Source of the DNA: Ziziphus jujuba | Lineage: Eukaryota; Streptophyta; Magnoliopsida; Rosales; Rhamnaceae | Direction: 5' to 3' | Assembly (NCBI RefSeq): GCF_031755915.1 | Contig: NC_083379.1 | Coordinates: 13,253,501 to 13,317,500 of the forward strand | Length of the DNA: 64,000 nucleotides | Shown here: positions 12,201 to 23,960 of the stretch, piece after piece | Layout of the letters: every line of letters begins with the position of its first letter | Position numbering within the stretch: position 1 is the first letter of the stretch | The notes under the pieces: generated by a model | Told to the model about the DNA's origin: nothing | Seen by the model: the letters and a program-made list of their open reading frames with translations, nothing else | Database searches by the model: none | Position numbers and translations under genes: made by a program

Positions 12201-12800
12201 AGCTGGAAGGCACATATTACTTAATAAAATCAGCGAATGTGTATGCGAGTGCTTTTTTGGATAAAAATAATAATAATAATGGGCTTTCTAATGGGTATCA
12301 TCAGCGTGTATGCGAGTGCTTGATGAGAATGTCAGCGGCATCCATTATTCAGTAAATATTGGCGTGACATTGCCCACTTCACTTGGGTGAAAAGAATGGG
12401 ATCCTGTATTTGGGATCTCTTCTGACCGCAAAAAAAAAAAAAAAAAAAAAAAAAATTGGGATCTCTCTAATTTACTAAAATTAAAAAGACAAACCATCTA
12501 TTCGGTTTATATTTGAATTAATTGTAATATATGAAGATTAATTTAACAATGATCCCGTATTTTATTTCATTTTACTTTTATAAAACTCATATAATTACTA
12601 TTTTTTTTTTTTAAATATTGGGGTGGAGAATTTGAACATAACCTTTCTATATAAGGAAGTAGTTGCTTTTCTATTGGTTGTCTCAAGCATCCATTATAAT
12701 AAATTATACATATAATTTTATTACAATGGAGTTTGTCCCCATCATAATGTGTAACCTCACTTGAAATTATGCTACCTTATTTCACAGTCTAATATAAGGT
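12201..12800. other. AT-rich intergenic DNA
   Basis: No gene seen. It contains a short direct repeat of GTGTATGCGAGTGCTT (about 12239 and 12306) and a poly(A) run at about 12429-12455. Confidence 0.55.
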
Positions 12801-12824
12801 TTTGCCAATACATGTAAGAAGGAA

Positions 12825-13580
12825 TGGATAAAATCTAATCCAATTCGTTTAAACCGACCAATAAAATATATTTTTAACGTTTTGAATTGAATTTTTTATA
12901 TAAATGGATTGGATTGGTTATTGGATTGGAAATACAAACATAATCTAATCCAATCCAGTTCAAATAATATATTATATGATTAAAAAATTATATATTTTTA
13001 TTTTTATATATTAATTTTTAATATATATTTTTTAATATATCCCCAAAATTTCCAAATGAAATGAAACACTAAACAACAACATGCCTTATCATTATGTTGC
13101 TTATGTTGCTTTGCTGCCGCCACCATCACCATTAACCGAGTTTCAACCATCATAACCATCAAAATTCACAGCACAACAAGCTATCGATTGCTGCTTATTC
13201 TTCATTTCTTTGCTTCAATACTCAGTTATCAGTTGCTCATTCTTCATTTTTTGCTTCAAGACTCACGACAATTTCACAAGCAACACTCATTCTTTACTTC
13301 AATACTCGACATCAGCTTGCTATTCTTTCTTAGCTTCAAGATTCACAGTAGATTTACAAGCAATACTCATTCATTGCTTCAATACTCGACATTAGTTTAC
13401 TGTTCCAAACCGATTAACCAATTTAAACAAAACCGATTATAAATAATTTGAATTGATTTGGATTTAAAACTTCAATAGTTTAGATTGAATTATTTTATTA
13501 AATAACTCGAAAATATAGATTAGATTATATTTTAATTTAAAACCGAATCAATTCAATCCATATCGACCCCTATATGTCAA
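12825..13580. mobile_element. Possible hAT-like non-autonomous element (weak)
   Basis: The right edge, reverse complemented, starts TAGGGGTCGATATGGATTG, resembling the TAGGGGTG ends of plant hAT elements. Both edges are rich in GGATTGGATTGG / CCAATCCAA-type sequence in opposite orientation (12840-12970 and 13400-13570). The centre (13185-13400) holds about two tandem units sharing GCTTCAAGA.TCAC and ACTCGACAT. I could not find a clean 8-bp target duplication, so the boundaries are tentative. Confidence 0.35.
13255..13400. repeat. Tandem repeat, unit near 75 bp, about two copies
   Basis: The blocks at about 13255 and 13336 share GCTTCAAGA, TTCACA, ACAAGCAA.ACTCATTC and CTTCAATACTCGACAT in the same order. 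The two short open frames across it arise from the repeat itself. Confidence 0.6.
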
Positions 13581-13627
13581 CCATCATAAAGTAGTTATCT
13601 AATATTAGGCATTAAGGAAAAACAAAA

Positions 13628-13663
13628 AAGAAGAAGAAGAAGAAGAAGAAGAAGAAGAAGAAA
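13628..13663. repeat. (AAG)n microsatellite
   Basis: An AAG trinucleotide run of about 11 units lies just left of the SINE insertion. Confidence 0.9.
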
Positions 13664-13693
13664 GGGGTGCCTATATTATGGCAGGAGACAGAT

Positions 13694-13829
13694 ATATATA
13701 TATATATATATTTTTCCTTTCTTTTGCTGTGCCCCCTGGGCTTCCCTTCCCCCCAAGACTCAAACCAGCGTCCACTGGCCGGGATGTGATGCTCTGACCA
13801 CTGAGCTCCCACGCGATTCAAAAAGACAA
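13694..13829 (-). mobile_element. tRNA-derived SINE with 12-bp target duplication
   Basis: It is flanked by perfect copies of CAGGAGACAGAT (13682-13693 and 13830-13841). On the minus strand the element begins near 13829. It has an A-box-like GTGGGAGCTCAGTGGTCAGAGC (complement of about 13790-13811) and a B-box-like GGTTTGAGTC (complement of 13757-13766), the spacing expected of a pol III tRNA-type promoter. It ends in an A/T-rich tail with an AT dinucleotide run. At 136 bp it has the size of a short plant SINE. The 12-bp duplication implies LINE-type target-primed insertion. Confidence 0.85.
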
Positions 13830-14049
13830 CAGGAGACAGATGTTACTGTAGCAAATTTGTATAAACGTTCAGATTTTTATTGGGTCAACATATAATCATG
13901 TTTTCCGTTGTAAACCATTGGTAAGTATAACTAAACAAATATAACATAATAAATAAATAAATAACGGATCCCCAATAAATTAATTAATGGTGGTGGTATT
14001 AATGAACAAATTGACAAACAAGCAAAAATATATAATCAGTGTCTTTCTT

Positions 14050-14342
14050 TTACCGAAACGTCCACAGCATGCCACATTCTCTTTCAAACTGATATGAGAC
14101 ACCCAATTCCATTCCAAAAATTTCCGCCGGAATTCAGTCCAAATCCAACGACAAATGCATGGGGAAGTACAAAACATTTTAATAACAAGTCTCTGGAAGT
14201 AGAAAGGTCTCCTTACATTTACTGCTACTGACACCCACCACTATCAATTTCTTCTTCTTCTTCTTCTTCTTCAAGAAAGACACCCCCAAACCATCACTAC
14301 GACCACCATCTTCTTCTTCTTCTTCACCGCAGCAAAAGAGAG
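14050..14342 (+). promoter_or_regulatory. FB1 upstream region conserved with FB5
   Basis: Stretches such as CCACCCAATTCC / CCACCCCAATTCC and AATTCAGTCCAAATCCAACG / AATTCAATCCGAATCCAACG also occur, in the same order, at 32490-32690 upstream of FB5. Two TTC-rich tracts (about 14251-14274 and 14309-14326) precede the start codon and are likely 5'-UTR. This suggests the FB1 and FB5 units were duplicated together with their promoters. Confidence 0.5.
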
Positions 14343-15474
14343 ATGGATTCAAGCCCATCAAAATGGACATCCCTCCCAGTCCACATGCTAGAAGAGATTA
14401 CGAAGCGCTTAGACATTCGTACGTACATTCTCCACCTACGCGCCTCTTGGCGTCTTCAGTTCCTCTTCCACCCAAGAGCCTCCTCTGTAACCCTAATGGT
14501 TCACCTCTCAAACTTCCATTTCCAATCGATCCCAACAGCGACCTCCACAGCAATCGTAGAGGCCACCTCTTACTCAAAGAGAGCACCATCTACTGCCTCG
14601 AACCCTTGACCACGGAGATTTCATCCAGTACTACCAACTGCTGGTTTGTTAGGATTGAAGACGCTGACGACTCCCGAAAAGTTCTTTCAAGCATCTTCGC
14701 ACCATCAACAAACGAAGATTCATAGGCTGCCCAATCAACAGGTTATCAATTTTGTTGGATTATAGGGTAAGGGAGGTAAGCAAAATGCATGATCTCGAAT
14801 TTTTTGAAATTAGTGAAATCGACAGTAGTGAAATTGAATTCAATGATCTAAAATCTATTGAGATTGAGAAAGCTGTAGTGATTTGTAAGAACGACATTGA
14901 GTTCTTGGTCATGGCTATCCATAGTGGAAATTGGGAATTCGGAAAATGGGTGATGGTAAATGGGCGAAACTGCTGAGGAGAGAGGAGATTTTCCTTATGT
15001 AGACGTTGCGTTTCATAATGAAAAGTTTTATGCTATGGATGATATGGCGCCGACCATAGCAGTTGATCCATCATCTTTGGAAGTAACTCAAATAGTCAGC
15101 AATGAGCATTAATATAGAGGAGGTCCTGGGAGTAGTTGGTGAATTGGCTTGGGGAATTGTTTCTGGTTGATTTTGATTTTGAAGATTCTGATGATGAAGG
15201 CGGTGGCGGTGGAGGTAGGACTACAACCTCTTATTTAGAACTTTACCAATTTAGGACTAGGACGTCTCATTTAGAACTTTACAAGTTAAATAAAGATCAT
15301 TTTGCTGGATTGAAGAAGAACTGTGTTTATTTCCCTCGTGGCTGCTTTAATGTTGGCAAAGATGATTTCCCAGGCTGGGATGTTGGCTTGCTTGACTTGG
15401 ACGATGATTTTGCTCAGCCCCTGAAATCTGTTGTTTCTAAAATTTTTTGGCCTCCTCCAACCTGGCTCGAATAA
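14343..15474 (+). pseudogene. FB1: F-box/DUF295 (SKIP23-like) pseudogene
   Basis: It starts MDSSPSKWTSLPVHMLEEITKRL, an F-box beginning like that of SKIP23-type proteins, which bind SKP1 in SCF ubiquitin ligases. The frame then breaks near 14450. The next frame carries SVPLPPKSL through WFVRIEDADDSRKV, and small indels at 14680-14740 end it. A third frame (14752-14976) has LDYRVREVSK and EFLVMAIHSG. Further breaks follow, then a frame at 15136-15474 reaches the family terminus KIFWPPPTWLE. The segment usually giving VMFVGDGCSFSVSA is missing. With at least four frame breaks and deletions it is clearly non-coding. It is the most damaged near-full-length copy of the FB1/2/3/5 subfamily. A donor-like GTAAGAAT follows at 15489. 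Confidence 0.9.
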
Positions 15475-16610
15475 AGACAAAATTGAAAGTAAGAATACTA
15501 CCTTTTAATTATCAAGTTTGGTTTATTTGTTAATGCTTTAATACCTATGCTCCTTTTGTGTCTTTATTTAACTGTTCAGTAATTGTTTCATGAGTTCCTT
15601 TTCAATTAATTTATGTTGTTTGACATTCCAATGATTTGGTGATAGGATTGCCGAACCCAATTAAAAATGAATTGCCTGCTTAACTTTTTGGTCTTCTTTC
15701 AGAATTCATATTTGGTTACTCTTTTGTTTATGTGTCAGTGCCCTTCAGCTGTATCAATTTCCACATACTTAGACGTTGAACAACATATTCTGTTTTATGA
15801 TGTGTAATATATATGTGTTTGATGTGTACGTTTTAATATATGCATGTATATGTTGTGTTTATATATACAGTATATATGTATGTATTTTATTTGTGTATGT
15901 GTATAACTGTGTATATATGTTTCATAGTTTCAACTATTGTTTATGTATATTTCTATTGTTTAGTTTCATTTTTTTTTTTCTTGGTGTTTGTGGTAATATA
16001 GAGATCGTGCATGCTTTTTTTGTTTTTTCATAACAGAGAGACCGTGCACGCTTGCTTTCTAGTTTAATTTTGCCTTTGGTAATTTCTATTAACTTGAGAT
16101 GGAGGGATAGAGTTTTTACCCCTAAAAACAAAATAAACAACGATAGCTTAATTGGATTTTACCTGAGGGTAATTTTTGCTCACTCCTGATCCCACTCGGT
16201 AAGCCTTACTAGAAGCTCTCTTAAATGCTAATCTGTAATATATCAATTTCTTTTTTTCTTGCAACAATTTTTTAATTTTTGTTATTTTTCAAATTAAAAA
16301 TATTATATATTTTTTGAGTTTTTATATAGGTTCTTTTTTAAAAAAATATGTATTAAAAAAAAAATAAAGCTTTGTCACTTAATAAGGTGGTTGGTTTTTT
16401 ATTTATACTTTGTGTAATTTGTTTACTTATTCAAGTGTTAGCAGCAGCTAGAGTTTGTTAGGCATTTACATGAATTATAAAGTTTTTATTTTTCTTAAAT
16501 AAAACATTAACTACAAAATTAAGGGAGAAAAAAATACAATTATAATTGTGTAGTTTTTTGTTGTTTTTTTATTTTTTATTTAAGTTTATAAATATTTAAT
16601 ATGTTTAACA
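15475..16610 (+). other. FB1 3' region, shortened
   Basis: It begins with the family's donor-like GAAA/GTAAGAAT at 15489. AATAAA at 16132-16137, in the context CAAAATAAAC..TAGCTTAATTGGATTTTACC, matches the putative poly(A) region of FB3 (near 23379) and FB5 (near 36380). The conserved acceptor and GTGATC exon seen in other copies are not evident. The last 300 bp are plain AT-rich DNA. Confidence 0.5.
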
Positions 16611-16612
16611 AA

Positions 16613-17302
16613 TTATGATTAGGAAAGTTGTCGTGGGTTTTAAGAATGAGAGTGAGTTTTGGGTCATGGCTATTTGTACTGGTGGGAAATTGGGAGTTTG
16701 GACAATGGGTGATAAGAAATGGGCAATAGTTGATGATGGGTGCGAAGATTTTCATTTTGAGGACATTGCTTTTCACAATGGAAGGTTTTATGCTGTGGAT
16801 GACATGGGTTGGACTATGGCAATTCGTTCTTCATCTTTGGACGTTACTCAAATGGTCAGCAGTGGGCAGCGATATTTGGGGTTTCTTTAAGTACTTGGTG
16901 AATTCGCTTGGAGAGCTGTTTCTGATTGATCATCATGTAGATCTTGGTTATGGTTTCCCCATTGAAGATTGGGATGATGAAGGCACTGATCTCCTTATTT
17001 AGAACTTTACAAGTTTGATGAGAGACGCGATTTGATTTCTGTGAAGGACTTAGGAGAACAGGTAATGTTCGTGGGAGATGGTTGTTGCTTCTCTGTTTCA
17101 GCTAAAGATTTTGTTGGATTGAAGAAGAACTGCGTTTATTTCTCTAATGATCGCTTTGTTGGTGGTAAGGGACATTTCCCAGATTGGAAGGCTGGTTAGC
17201 TTGACTTGGAGAACGACAATGCTCAGCCCCTGAAATCTTTGTCGGATATTCTAAAATTTTCTGGCCTCCGCCAACCTAGCTCAGGCAAACACCGAATTGG
17301 AA
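16613..17302 (+). pseudogene. FB2: 5'-truncated F-box/DUF295 pseudogene
   Basis: Homology to FB5 starts abruptly at about 16613 with IRKVVVGFKNESEFWVMAI, so the F-box and first half of DUF295 are absent. The frame continues through GGKLGVWTMGDKKWAIVDDG and DIAFHNGRFYAVDDMG to 16890, shifts into LVNSLGELFLIDHH, and then shifts again into VMFVGDGCCFSVSAKDFVGLKKNCVYFS. An in-frame stop occurs at DWKAG (about 17198) and the family end FWPPPTWL is interrupted by TAG. The donor-like GTAAGAAT follows at 17303. With no start and several breaks, it is non-functional. Confidence 0.88.
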
Positions 17303-19600
17303 GTAAGAATATTATCTTTTAATTATCAAGTTGTTGTTTAGTTGTTTTAATGCATTAATATCGTTGTGCCTTGTGAGTCTTTATATAATTGTATGCATGG
17401 GTTTCAATTAATTTATTTTGTGTGAAATTTCAATGGTTTGGTGATGGGATAGCAGAAGCCAATTATAGCTTTATAGGAACAATAACTTGCCTAAAAAATT
17501 GGCCGAACCATGCTTAACTTCTGGACTTGTTTGAGGGATTCATATTTGGATATTTTTTGTTTGTGCATCTTTGTCCTTTAGCTGTTTCTGATTTCTACGA
17601 ACTTATGCCAATATATTTCTGTTTTATGTGAATGTTTAATGTGTATACAATTTTGAATATGAATGTATATGTCTGTGTATTTATATATATAGTATATATG
17701 TATGCGTACATTGTATTTGTATATGTGTGTAACTGTGTATTTATGTTTTATAATTTATACTATTGTTGAAAAGTATATACCTCACTGATTTCCCAAAATA
17801 TAGGTTACCTGAGATTTCTTTTTGAGTGGATTGCTCCTTTGAATGATTCAAAATTGCTGTTTGGCTCCTTGCCTTTTTAATATTTGAGCTTCTTTTTTAG
17901 ATAAGAATGTTTAAGCATTATAAATATACTGCCATATGGACAAGGATTGTAGGTTGTGTAAAATTTTCCTACTCTGATGTGTTTTATGATTGGTTCTGTG
18001 GTTGAGATATACTGTTATTGGAATCATTAGAAATTAAAACCTGTTTGCTATTATATAATTTGACTAATGAGACCCTCTACCTGAACTAAAAGTGATTAAA
18101 GTTGATTTCAGATGTATGATAATTACCTACAAACTAAATTATGAAAAAATCAATTTGTTTTTTTTTTTTTTTACCCCCATAGCAGTTAGTGAACTATGAA
18201 CTACGTTTAGATTTTTAGTTATCATGAGTCATGTAGTGGTTTTAGTTAATAAATCTCTGTTTATTTATTCAGTTTCTATGACATTTTTATTTATTTATTT
18301 TTATTTTGGTGAAAACAGTTTCTATGGCTTGTATTATAATATATAAGAATCTCAAATAATATACACATTTTGTCCAGGCATGTAATGTCCATATGTTTAT
18401 GTATGCAGTATATTTATATTTGTGTAACTATGTCTGTATGTTTTATACTTTCAACTATTGTTTATGCATATCTTCCCAACTAGGTATTTTGAAAAGTATA
18501 TATCTTATGAATTTCCCAAAATAAGGGTTAGCTGAAGTTTCTTTTTTGGTGGATTGCTTCTTTGAATGATTCAAGATTGTAAATTATATATCTCTATGGG
18601 CTCCTTAGCTTTTTAATATTTGAACTTCTATTAGATAAGAATGTGTGAGCATTATAAATTTGCTGCCATTTGGATGAGGATTGTAGCTTTTTTATTTCAA
18701 TTATAGAATGTTTAAGCATTATAAATATTGAAACGAGCTCATGTAAATTTCCTACTCTGATGTGCTTGATGATTGGTCTTGTGGTTCAAATATATTATTA
18801 ATGGAATCATTAAAAGCCAAAACCTACTTGCTTTAATAAATTGATTAGTGAGCCTCTAAAACTGAACCTTTAGGCATTAAATTCAGTTTCAGATATTTGA
18901 TAAATTACCATAGAAAGTTTGAGTAGTGAATTATGAACTGCTTTTAGATTTATGGTTTGTCATGAAACATGTAGTGGGTTAATAAGGGTTGATAAGTCTC
19001 TGTTTAATTATTAAGTTTCTGTGTCTTATATTATAATATATGAAATTCTCAATTTATAAACGCACTTCTTGTTTGTGCAAATTCTATTCCACTCATGCGT
19101 TTGTGCAACTTGCTGCAGTATTTTTGAACAATATCCCCTTATGGAGGAATGCTTGTGCTTTTAGTGATAGGATATTGAAGATTAATTGAATCTTGCAAAA
19201 GTAGTAGGTTTTAGTAATATATACTTCTGATACTTCTATGAATTCGAATTTTGTATTTGAGCATGAAAATTCCATATCTCCATGGGCAGAATGTTGCATA
19301 ATGAATTTTATCACTTTGTTGTTTGCCAAAAAGAGACTTTATCACTCCATTTTTCATCCTTTTTTTTTTTTTTTTTTTTTTTTTAGCTTTTGTTTTTGTG
19401 TGTGAAATGGCCAGCTTAATGCCTATATCTCAACGATATCATATGAATATAGGAACATTTACATTAACGTTCCACAACACTAGTACTTTGCTTAGAATAT
19501 TTGCAACTATTTTTCATGCATATATCTAGCATATGTAATTTTGCTTTTGTATGTTACTTAATTTGGTCCCTGTTTCTGTTTATTATCTTTCATCATCTTC
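17303..19600 (+). other. FB2 3' intron-like region
   Basis: It is collinear with the FB3 region at 20712-23030 and clearly a duplicate of it. It contains two tandem related blocks, about 17800-18060 and 18500-18830, sharing GTGGATTGC, TTTTTAATATTTGA and AAGCATTATAAAT. Near 19408-19470 it has the conserved block GCCAGCTTAATGCCTATATC found in several family members. It has no acceptor of its own: FB3 begins where the acceptor should lie. Confidence 0.6.
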
Positions 19601-19620
19601 TCTCTGGCAGCAAAACAGAG

Positions 19621-20711
19621 ATGGATTCGACCACATCAAACTGGTCCACTCTCCGAACTGACATGCCTGAAGAGATTGCGAAGAGCTTAGACACTCATAC
19701 AGAAATCCTCCATCTACACGCTGTCTATTCCTCTGGGTATTCTTCAGTCCCTCTTCTACCCGAAATCCTAACTCTCAAACTTTCATTTCCAATTGGTCCT
19801 GACAATAACAGCTTCCACCCCAAGCATAGAGGCCATTACTTTCTCAAAAAGAGCACCTTCTACTGCCTCGAACCATTGACGAGAAAGATTTCAAGTTCTA
19901 CCAACAACAGCAACTGGTTTGTTAGGATTGAAGATGCCCATGACTCCAGGAAAGTGCGTTTCAAGGATCCTCTTTCCAAATTCACCATCAAGAAATTGGG
20001 TAAGATTGGTAGGCTACCCCATAGGGCTATCAACTTGTTGGATTATAAGGTAAGGGAGGTAGGGAAATCACATGGTCTCGTATTTGTTGATATTAGTAAA
20101 AATCGATGATAGTAAAAGTGAATTTAATGAGCTGAAATCTTTTGTGATTCTGAAAGTTGTCATGGGTTTTAAGAATGAGAGTGGGTTTTGGGTCATGGCT
20201 ATCTATATTGGTGGGAAACTGGGGGGGTTTGGAAAATGGTGATGAGGAATGGGCAAAAGTTGATGATGGGTGTGGAGATTTTTGTTCTGTGGACATTGCT
20301 TTTCACAATAAAAGGTTTTATGCTGTGGATGACATGGGGCAGACTATAGCAATTGATCCTTCGTCTTTGGAAGTTACTCAAATGGTCAATTGTGGGAATT
20401 GATATATGGGTTTATATAAGTACATGGTGAATTTGCTAGGAGAGTTGTTTCTAAATAAGTGGGATCAGGTGATGTACGTGGGAGATGGTTGTTGCTTCTC
20501 TGTTTCTGCTGAAGATTTTCCTGGATTGAAGAAGAACTGGATTTATTTCTCTGATGATAGCTTCGTTGGTGGTAAGGGTCACTTCCCCAGTTGGAAGGCT
20601 GGTTTATTTGAGTTGGAGGACGATGTTGCTCAGCCCCTGAAATCTGTTGTTGGATATTCTAAAATTTTCTAAGTCTCCACCAGCCTGGCTCAGGTAAACA
20701 CCAAATTGGAA
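19621..20711 (+). pseudogene. FB3: F-box/DUF295 pseudogene
   Basis: ATGGATTCG at 19621 is the family start, as in FB1; the open frame runs further upstream but that part is intron-like. The frame gives WSTLRTDMPEEIAKSLD, an F-box lacking the usual VCxGW signature, then WFVRIEDAHDSRKVRFKDPLSKF and LLDYKVREVGK before a stop at 20107-20109. Two frameshifts lead to the frame with DIAFHNKRFYAVDDMGQTIAIDPSSLEVTQMV, interrupted by TGA near 20400. About 38 codons are missing between LGELFL and WDQVMYVGDG, compared with FB5. The end KIF is followed by TAA where TGG (FWPPP) is expected. It sits inside the 3' intron-like sequence of FB2 and has no promoter of its own visible. Confidence 0.88.
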
Positions 20712-23059
20712 GTAAGAATATTATCTTTTAATTTTCAAGTTGTGGTTTAGTTGTTAATGCATTAACATTGATGTGCCTAATGAGTCTTTCTTTAATTCTA
20801 TGCGCATGATTTGCAATTAATTTATGTTGTTTGGCATTTCATTGGTTTAATGATTGGAGAGCAGAAGCCAATTATAGCTTTTTAGGAACAATAAATTACC
20901 TAATAAATTGGCTGAACCATGCTTAACTTTCTGGACTTGTTGAGGGATTCATATTTGGATACTTTTTGTTTGTGCATCTTTGTCTTTTAACTGTTTCCAT
21001 AAACTGACACATTGGACAATATATTTCTGTTTGTGGAAATGTTCATTGTGTATACCTTTTTGAATATGCATGTATATGTCTATATGTTTATGTATACAGT
21101 ATATATGTATGTTTATATTGTATTTGTACACGTCTGTAACTGTGTATTTATGTTTTATAATTTCAACTATTGTTTATATAGTATGTGTGTGTGTGTGTGT
21201 TCTGAAGTAGGTATTTCGAAAAGTTTATACCTCACTGATTTCCCAAAATATAGGTTACCTGAAATTTCTTTTTGAGTTGATTGCTTCCTTGAATGATTCA
21301 AAATTTCTGTTACTCCTTGCCTTTTTAATATTTGAGCTTCCGTTTTAGATAAGAATTTTTAAGCATTATAAATATACTGCCATATGGACGAGGATTGTAG
21401 CTTATGTAAATTTTTCCTACTCTGATGTGTTTTATGATTGGTCCTGTGGTTAAGATATCCTGTTATTTAGGAATCATTAGAAATTAAAATCTGTTTGCTG
21501 TTATATAAATTGACTAATGAGGCCCTACAACTGAGCTTTAAGTGATTAAAGTCGATCTCAGGTGTGTGATAAATTACCTACAAAGTAAATTATGAAAAAA
21601 TCAATTTTTTTCCCATAGCAGTTTTGTAATGAACTATAAACTGCTTTTAAATTTTCTGTTATCATGAGTCATTAGTGGTTTTAGTAAGGGTTAATAAATT
21701 TCTGTTTATTTATTTATTTTTATTTTATTGAAAACTGTTTCTATGGCTTGTATTATAATATGAGAGTCTCAAATAACAGACACATTTTGTCTAGGCATGT
21801 AATGTCCATGTATTTATGTTTGCAATATATTTGTATGTGTGAAAATATATGTTTTATACTTTCAACTGTTGTTTATACATATCTTCCAGACAAGGTATTT
21901 TGAAAAGTATATATCTTATGATTTTCCAAAATAAGGGTTAGATAAAATTTCTTTTTTGGGTGGATTGCTTCTTTGAATGAATGGTGAGTGTAAATTATAT
22001 CTTCCTGGGCTCCTTAGCCCTTTAATATTTGAGCTTCTATTAGATAAGAATGGTTAAGCATTATAAATATACTGCCATTTAGATGAGGATTATAACTTTT
22101 TTATTTCAATTATAGAATGTTTAAGCATTATAAATATTGTAACAAGCTTATGTATATTTCCCACTCTGATGTGTTTGATAATTGGTCTTGTGGTTAAGAT
22201 ATATTGTTAATAGAATCATTAGAAACCAAAACCTATTTGCTTTAATAAATTGATGAGTGAGCCCCTATAACTGAACCTTTAGGGATTAAAGTCAATTTCA
22301 GATATTTGATAAATTACCATAGAAGGTTCGGTTATCATGGATCATGTAGTGGGTTTAATGAGGGTTGATAAATCTCTGTTTAATTGTCCAGTGTCTGTGT
22401 CTTATATTGTAATAGATGAGATTCTCAATTTATAAACGCACTTATTGTTTGTGCAAATTCTAATTCCACTCATGCGTTCATGCAACTTGCCACAATTTTT
22501 TTTTTTTTTTTTAAAATTATTATGAAAGAATCCTTATGCTTTTAGTGATAGGATACTGAAGATAGTGGAAGCTTGCAAATGTAGTAGGCTATAATAATTT
22601 ATACTTATGACACTTCTATAAAATTGAATTTTGTTTTTGAGCATGAAAGTTCCATATCTCTACTACTAAACTGCAATATTGTGTCCGAGAAATATTTTTT
22701 AAATTCCACCAAAGCCAAACTGTTCTACACCTTATAACTCTAAATTTCCAGACAGAATATTGCATAATGACATTATCACTTTTTTGTTGACCGAAAAAAG
22801 ACTTTTTGTTTTCTTTTTGTGTGCCAAGGCCAGCTTAATGCCTATATCTCGACGATATCACATGATCATAGGAATATTTACATTAACGTGTGAGAATGCT
22901 TGTACTTTGGTTAGAATATTTGAAACTATTTTTATACATGTATCTTGCATATGTAATTTTACATTAGTACATTACTTAATTTGGTCCCTGTTTGTGTTTA
23001 TCATCTTTCAAGAGCACTTTGTATGAACTTTTCTTCTTTTGTGAAATTTTCTTTTACAG
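20712..23059 (+). other. FB3 predicted 3'-UTR intron
   Basis: The donor-like GGAA/GTAAGAATA at 20712 pairs with the acceptor TTCTTTTACAG ending at 23059. The length is about 2.35 kb. Internal tandem blocks (about 21230-21500 and 21910-22290) match those of FB2. The GCCAGCTTAATGCCTATATC block is at about 22828. The intron status is inferred from conserved edges in several family members, not from transcripts. Confidence 0.55.
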
Positions 23060-23400
23060 GTAATCTATGCCAGAGGTTTATGCATGTGTCCAAACCTTTC
23101 GTCCAAGGAAGTTTCATCAGAAATAGCAATCTGATTAGCAGCTTGTTGTCTGTTTTGTTATGCAGCCTTTAGTTCTCTAGTTCGGATGATGTCTTCTCAT
23201 ATATTTGGTACTTAACTGATGGCGCTGCTGTTATGCTGAAATGGTATCTTTTTTGTATATTTTTCAGTTATGTGGAAATGGTAGTTTTTAGTTGTAGAGA
23301 TTGTGCATGCTTGCATTTTGTGTTTGATCATTTCTTTTAACTTGAAAGAGGGAATACGTAATTTTTGCCTTGAATCAGAATAAAATCCAACAGCTTAATT
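23060..23400 (+). other. FB3 conserved 3' untranslated exon and poly(A) region
   Basis: It starts GTAATCTATGCCAGAGG at the acceptor and shares AATCTGATTAGCAGCTTGTT with the FB5 exon at 36017. AATAAA at 23379-23384 is about 320 bp downstream of the acceptor, similar to FB5. No open frame is conserved. Confidence 0.5.
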
Positions 23401-23518
23401 GAATTTTGGACAGACTGGGGGTGTAAAATGAAAACAGCCTTTAATTCGGCTTTGGGATCATCTCGAAACTGTTGCATTTGATTAAATAATAGAACAAAGT
23501 AAAACAAAAATGGGGAAA

Positions 23519-23551
<33 letters not shown>

Positions 23552-23923
23552 AATAAATAAAACGACAATAAAAATTGAGCTGTTATATATAATTAAATAA
23601 GATAATAACAAATGATCAAATAAAATGAAATAAATGGACAATAAAACCTCAGTGACTGTTAAAAGAAATTTTTTTTTGTTTTTGGGAAAAAAAAAAGGCC
23701 GTAAAGTCTAGGCTAATTTTTATATCTACAGAAATAAGCAAATCTATTATGGGCCTGCCTAATCAACTCATACGGTTCATTTTGAAGGCCTAAGCACAAG
23801 ACAGAAACATAAAATAAAATTGTGAATAAATAGTAATTTTGTCAACAAGTTTCTTGGAAAATAATGTCAAATATTTTCTTTTATTTTGCAAACTCTGCAA
23901 ATATACTTACGTTTATATTGCTA

Positions 23924-23960
<37 letters not shown>

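Noticed and set aside
13757..13811. A functional tRNA gene
   Set aside because: Only A- and B-box-like motifs are present; there is no acceptor stem or anticodon arm. The 12-bp flanking duplication shows it is a SINE.
13612..13821. 69-codon minus-strand frame across the SINE
   Set aside because: It runs through the SINE, an AT run and an AAG run; the poly-Phe end is repeat-encoded.
19323..19529. 68-codon frame upstream of FB3 as a 5' exon
   Set aside because: The sequence is homologous to the 3' intron of other family members and includes a poly(T) run; it is not a conserved protein.
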